The notes below the pieces were generated by a model that worked only from the letters and a program-made list of their open reading frames with translations, was not told the DNA's origin and made no database searches. A program made the position numbers and the translations under genes. From assembly GCF_003626635.1 (NCBI RefSeq), contig NZ_RAZT01000003.1:434001-498000 (forward strand): DNA of 64,000 nt. The letters run 5' to 3'. This document shows positions 60,662 through 64,000 of the stretch, piece after piece (the first letter of the stretch is position 1; each line of letters begins with the position of its first letter). This stretch comes from Micromonospora musae (GTDB lineage: Bacteria; Actinomycetota; Actinomycetes; Mycobacteriales; Micromonosporaceae).

Positions 60662-62077
60662 TCAGTCCGTGCCGACGGTGGCGGCGACCGGCTGACGGGT
60701 CGCCCGAGCCGAACGTACCAAGCGGACCACCACCACGATCACCAACAGCGTCATCAGCGGAGCACCGACCGTCTTGGTGTAGCGGGGCAGCCCGGTGCCG
60801 TCCGGCAGCACCAGGAACGCCGAGACGAGGGCGACCACGGCGAACCAGCCGATGCGCTGCCGCGACGTGGCCGCGAGCACCGCCAGGGGCCACGTCCAGT
60901 ACCACGGGTGGAAGAGCGGGGCGAGCGCGACCGTGGCGGTGAGCGCCAGCGCGGCGTGCCAGAGCGGGTCCCGGTCGCGGGCCCGGAACCAGAGCCACAC
61001 CAGCAGGACCGCCAGCGCGCCCATCCCGATGCCCCGGGTGACCGGCAGCGGATCGCCGTGCCAGCCGAACGGCAGCCCCAGGTAGGCGACGGTCTGCCCG
61101 AGCGCGGTGGGCGGCGAGGTCCAGGCGACCACGAGGCCGCCCTGCTCCAGGCCGCTGATCCAGCCGAAGTCGAGACCGGCGGCGAAGGTGGCCCCGACCA
61201 CTGTCGCGACCGCGCCACCCACCACCCAACCGCCGTCGCGGATCAGCGCCCGGACGGAGAACCCGCCGGCGATCGCCGCCAGCGCCGCGAACGGCACCAC
61301 GACCAGCGCGGTCGCCTTGATCCCGCCGGCCAGCCCGAGCAGTACGCCCCCGGCGAGCAGCATGCCGGGGCGGCCCGGACGCGCGGCGACCACCGCGAGC
61401 CCGGCGATGAGCAGCCCCACCATCGCGGCGTCGTTGTGCGCGCCGGAGAGCAACTGCACGCCGATCAGCGGGCTGCCCAGCGCCAGCCAGACGGCCCGGC
61501 CGGCCGGTACGCCGCAGCGGCGGGCGAGCGCCGGCAGGCTGGCCGCGGTCAGCACGATGCCGGCCACCGCGAGCAGCCGGAACAGCACGATGGCGCCGAC
61601 GAGCGAGCCGGTCGCCTTCACCACCGCACCGGCGATCATCACGAAGAGCGGCCCGTACGGCGCCGGGGTGTCCCGCCAGATGTAGGAGATGCTGTCCAGC
61701 CACGGGCAGGGCAGGGTGGAGACGCCCTGCTCGTAGGGGTTGATGCCGGCGGCGTAGCTGGCGCCCTGGCAGGCGTACGCGTAGACGTCCCGGCTGCCCA
61801 GCGGCGGGGTGACGAGCAGCGGCAGCAGCCAGAGCCCGACGGTGACCAGCGCCCAGCGGGTCGACGGCACCCCGTCGCGCAGCGACCACCAGGCGTACGC
61901 CAGCACGGCGGTGCCGACGGCCCAGCCGATCAGGATCACCGGCCCGTACGACCCCTGCCAGATGCTGAGCGGGGTCGGGCGCAGATCACCGTGCGGCATC
62001 GCGCCGCCGAGGAAGGCGACGACGGCGAGCAGCGTCGAGCCGGCCAGGCCGGTCCAGCGCGCGAGGTGGGAAGGCAC
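60662..62077 (-). CDS. mptB: MptB-like polyprenol-phosphomannose-dependent alpha-1,6-mannosyltransferase (first copy in tandem)
   Basis: A 471-residue paralogue of the following gene, same architecture: PLGSRDVYAYACQGASYAAG then INPYEQGV, and SISYIWRDTPAPYGPLFVMIA, GVQLLSGAHNDAAMVGLL. About twelve helices. The shared motifs show that the two arose by tandem duplication. GTG 62077; the ribosome binding site is weak. It is 52 bp from the stop of the upstream membrane protein gene, in the same orientation, so the three could form one operon from glnE side onward. A division of labour between the copies is likely but unknown. Confidence 0.85.
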   Translation of the reverse strand: MPSHLARWTGLAGSTLLAVVAFLGGAMPHGDLRPTPLSIWQGSYGPVILIGWAVGTAVLAYAWWSLRDGVPSTRWALVTVGLWLLPLLVTPPLGSRDVYAYACQGASYAAGINPYEQGVSTLPCPWLDSISYIWRDTPAPYGPLFVMIAGAVVKATGSLVGAIVLFRLLAVAGIVLTAASLPALARRCGVPAGRAVWLALGSPLIGVQLLSGAHNDAAMVGLLIAGLAVVAARPGRPGMLLAGGVLLGLAGGIKATALVVVPFAALAAIAGGFSVRALIRDGGWVVGGAVATVVGATFAAGLDFGWISGLEQGGLVVAWTSPPTALGQTVAYLGLPFGWHGDPLPVTRGIGMGALAVLLVWLWFRARDRDPLWHAALALTATVALAPLFHPWYWTWPLAVLAATSRQRIGWFAVVALVSAFLVLPDGTGLPRYTKTVGAPLMTLLVIVVVVRLVRSARATRQPVAATVGTD

Positions 62078-62129
62078 CCGGACATGCTGCCAGCCCCGGG
62101 TTTCCGGCCCCCAGGTGGGCCGGTGGCCG

Positions 62130-63659
62130 CTACGGGCAGCGCCCGTCCGGTGACAGGCTGCTGGTCAGCGCAAACGTGCCGGGGGTGCCCGCCCGGACGG
62201 TGGTCCACCCGTCGGGGCCGGGGGCCAGGCAGCCCGCGCCGCCGTCGAGGGAGAGCCAACGGTTCCAGCGCACCCGGATCAGGACGTCGCCGGGGGCGTC
62301 GGTGCTGAACCGGACCCCGGCCGGCGTGGAGCCGACCAGCGTGGCCGGCGGGGAGACGAGAGGCGCCGGGTCGGTCACCTGGTAGAGCCGCCACCGCCCC
62401 GGCCGGGCGACCTCCCGCAGGTACGGCTGGCCGGCGAGCACCAGGGCCGCCTCGGCCTGCGCGTACCGGTCGGGGGCGGTGTCCGGGGCGACCGCCACGA
62501 AGCTGACCGCGTTACGCCGCAGCCAGTCGCCGTACTCGGCGGGGTCCAGCGCGGAGCCGTAGAAGAGCGCGTTTCGCTCCACGTCCACCTGCCGCTCCCA
62601 GCCCCGGGCCAGCGGCACGGCCGCCGCCACGTACGCGCTCTCCCAGTGGTCGCGCAGCGGTACCACCTCGACCCGGCCGACCGGCGCCCGGCGGCCCAGC
62701 TCGTCGAGGAGCGGCTGGTGGAACGCCGCATACGCGGGCGCGGAGCCCATCCGGGTGAGATCACTGGTCATCACCGGTGACTGCCACCACACCAGCGCCG
62801 CCAGCAGGGCGGCGAGCCAGCGTGCGCCGAACGGCACGAACGCCGCGACGATCGGCAGCGCGAAGAGCATCGGCAGGCGCAGCGCGTTCGAGCCGATCGG
62901 GCTCGGCACCTGGTACGCCGCGACCAGCAGCAGCGCGGCCAGCGCCGCGCCGACACGCAGCACCCGGACCGGGACGAGCGCGAGCACCACCACGGCGAGC
63001 GCGACGTTGATCCGCATCGACTCGGCGGTGAACGGCTGCCGCCCGCCGTTGCCGAAGAGCAGCGCCATCGGCACCACGGCCAGCACCGGCACCAGACAGA
63101 GCAGCAAATTCTCCGCCCTCGGGCGCCGGGGCGGCCGGCCGCCCCGCCAGGCGTCGGTGAGCAGCAGCGCTCCCCCGGCCAGGCCGAGGAAGAGGCCGGC
63201 CACCGGGCTGCCCCAGGTGGCGAGCGCCGCGAGCGCCGCCCCCAGCAGCAGGCGCGCCCACCGGGGCGGCCGGGTGGCGTGCACGGCGCAGAGCGCGAGG
63301 AGCCCGAAGGTCAGGCCGACCGCGAACGTGATCCGCCCGCTGGCCAGGTTTCCCACCAGCACCGCCGCGCCGAGCACCCCGCCGAGCAGCGGCCGGCGGG
63401 CCCGCCCGCGCAGGAGCAGCCAGGCCAGCGCCACCGCCGAGACCACGGCCGCGACCGCGCCGACCAGCCGCACGCCGACCGCCGCACCGAGGAACTGGGT
63501 GAAGAGGCTGTACCCGAACTGGCCGTCGCCGCCGTACCACGAGAAGTCCACCGGGGCGAGCCCGTGGCGCTCGGCGAAGACGGCGCGGGCCACCTGCGCG
63601 GAGAGGTCGGTGCCCATCGGCGGGGCGAGCAGGAAGGCGCCGGCGAGCAGCAGCGCCAC
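62130..63659 (-). CDS. Large membrane protein (possible GT-C-type)
   Basis: A roughly 509-residue integral membrane protein with about eleven helices (residues 1-310) and a soluble C-terminal part (VGRVEVVPLRDHWESAYVAA to PDGRCP). The first loop has FSWYGGDGQFGYSLFTQFLG. The start is uncertain: GTG 63659 lies in the first helix, and the frame stays open upstream into the end of glnE (next in-frame start about 63833) without a ribosome binding site. It may be translated by coupling to glnE. I cannot name a family; the neighbouring mannosyltransferases suggest a lipid-linked sugar process. Confidence 0.72.
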   Translation of the reverse strand: MALLLAGAFLLAPPMGTDLSAQVARAVFAERHGLAPVDFSWYGGDGQFGYSLFTQFLGAAVGVRLVGAVAAVVSAVALAWLLLRGRARRPLLGGVLGAAVLVGNLASGRITFAVGLTFGLLALCAVHATRPPRWARLLLGAALAALATWGSPVAGLFLGLAGGALLLTDAWRGGRPPRRPRAENLLLCLVPVLAVVPMALLFGNGGRQPFTAESMRINVALAVVVLALVPVRVLRVGAALAALLLVAAYQVPSPIGSNALRLPMLFALPIVAAFVPFGARWLAALLAALVWWQSPVMTSDLTRMGSAPAYAAFHQPLLDELGRRAPVGRVEVVPLRDHWESAYVAAAVPLARGWERQVDVERNALFYGSALDPAEYGDWLRRNAVSFVAVAPDTAPDRYAQAEAALVLAGQPYLREVARPGRWRLYQVTDPAPLVSPPATLVGSTPAGVRFSTDAPGDVLIRVRWNRWLSLDGGAGCLAPGPDGWTTVRAGTPGTFALTSSLSPDGRCP

Positions 63660-63690
63660 GACGAGCGTGCCGAGCAGGGTGCGCCGGGGC

Positions 63691-64000
63691 TCAGGCGTCG
63701 AGGACCCGCTCCATCGCCGCCCGCGAGCGGCGGGCGGTGCGGAGGTAGTCGTCGAGGAACTGGCCTGGGTCGTCGGCACCGAGCAGTCGTACCACGCCGG
63801 CCAACTCCACGCCGTGCCGGGGCAGCTGGTCACCGGCCCGGCCCCGGACCAGCATGAGCGCGTTGCGGACCTGCGCGGCGAGCGTCCAGCCGGCCGCCAT
63901 CGCCGCGGCGTCCGCCGGATCGACCAGGCCCGCGTCCCGGGCGGCGGCGAGCGCGTCGAGGGTACGCGTGCCGCGCAGCGCGGGCAGCGACCCGCCGTGG
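63691..64000 (-). CDS. glnE: Glutamine synthetase adenylyltransferase GlnE, C-terminal end only
   Basis: The minus-strand gene enters from the right edge; the last 102 codons are visible. HGGSLPALRGTRTLDALAAA, AAGWTLAAQVRNALMLVRGR, DQLPRHGVELAGVVRLLG and RRSRAAMERVLDA at the end are the conserved C-terminal adenylyltransferase domain of GlnE, which modifies the Tyr of glutamine synthetase. It matches Rv2221c, next to glnA1 in M. tuberculosis; here three membrane-protein genes, the PadR pair and an inverted repeat separate it from glnA. Confidence 0.92.
   Translation of the reverse strand, partial: HGGSLPALRGTRTLDALAAARDAGLVDPADAAAMAAGWTLAAQVRNALMLVRGRAGDQLPRHGVELAGVVRLLGADDPGQFLDDYLRTARRSRAAMERVLDA

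Noticed and set aside
63659..63833. Extending the 62130 membrane protein to an upstream start at 63833
   Set aside because: It would overlap the end of glnE by about 140 bp and the added residues are Ser/Thr/Pro-rich with no ribosome binding site, so the start inside the first helix is preferred, though uncertain.

Overview
This window is chromosomal DNA from a very GC-rich actinomycete. Gene content, GTG/TTG start use and gene order point to Micromonosporaceae (Micromonospora or a close relative). That placement is an inference from protein character and synteny, not from a marker gene. I see no rRNA, tRNA, insertion sequence, prophage or CRISPR array, and the stretch looks like core chromosome.

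The order of conserved genes matches, from memory, the Mycobacterium tuberculosis block Rv2192c-Rv2221c: trpD, ctaF-ctaC, an adenosine-kinase-like PfkB kinase, an ErpA-type Fe-S carrier, glycerate kinase, a DUF3043 protein, cobT-cobS, gcvT, pepA, the E2 of 2-oxoglutarate dehydrogenase, a TIGR01777 epimerase, lipB, lipA, a DUF4191 protein, an RDD protein, glnA and glnE. Lineage-specific genes are inserted between these anchors.

Layout. 0-8 kb: end of a receiver-like gene, trpD, a small zinc-ribbon protein, ctaF/ctaC, a cysteine desulfurase-TusA pair, PfkB kinase, erpA, glycerate kinase. 8-15 kb: nadA, murA, DUF3043, an XRE-cupin regulator and a three-gene ABC-2 exporter. 15-25 kb: an 1836-residue proline-rich/TPR/WG-repeat protein, an aldo/keto reductase, an M50 protease and a Ser/Thr kinase. 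25-30 kb: a cobU-cobT fusion, cobS, a DUF2314-like protein, gcvT. 30-36 kb: pepA, lpdA and sucB. 36-44 kb: accessory genes (LtrA, an F420-type oxidoreductase, a membrane protein plus metzincin-like protein pair, a MerR-controlled aldo/keto reductase, an epimerase, a secreted esterase). 44-55 kb: two GT-C-like membrane proteins, lipB-VOC-nadE, a SigE-type sigma factor with its partner, a second-type aspS under a T-box, lipA. 55-64 kb: DUF4191, RDD, glnA with a four-box GlnR operator, a PadR pair, two MptB-like mannosyltransferases, another membrane protein and the end of glnE.

Functional links. lpdA and sucB encode E3 and E2 of 2-oxoacid dehydrogenases; lipB and lipA make the lipoate they carry; erpA and the desulfurase are candidates for supplying the Fe-S clusters needed by LipA and NadA; gcvT also belongs to a lipoate-dependent complex. 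glnA and glnE form the nitrogen assimilation module: GlnR operator on glnA, an adenylylatable Tyr in GlnA, and the modifying enzyme GlnE.

The most notable non-coding signals are a T-box leader with an apparent GAC (Asp) specifier and a Shine-Dalgarno sequestrator ahead of the 428-residue AspRS; several long inverted repeats, five of which end in a (T)TGATC-type tip and most of which lie between convergent genes; and a MerR-type operator whose geometry implies a leaderless transcript.
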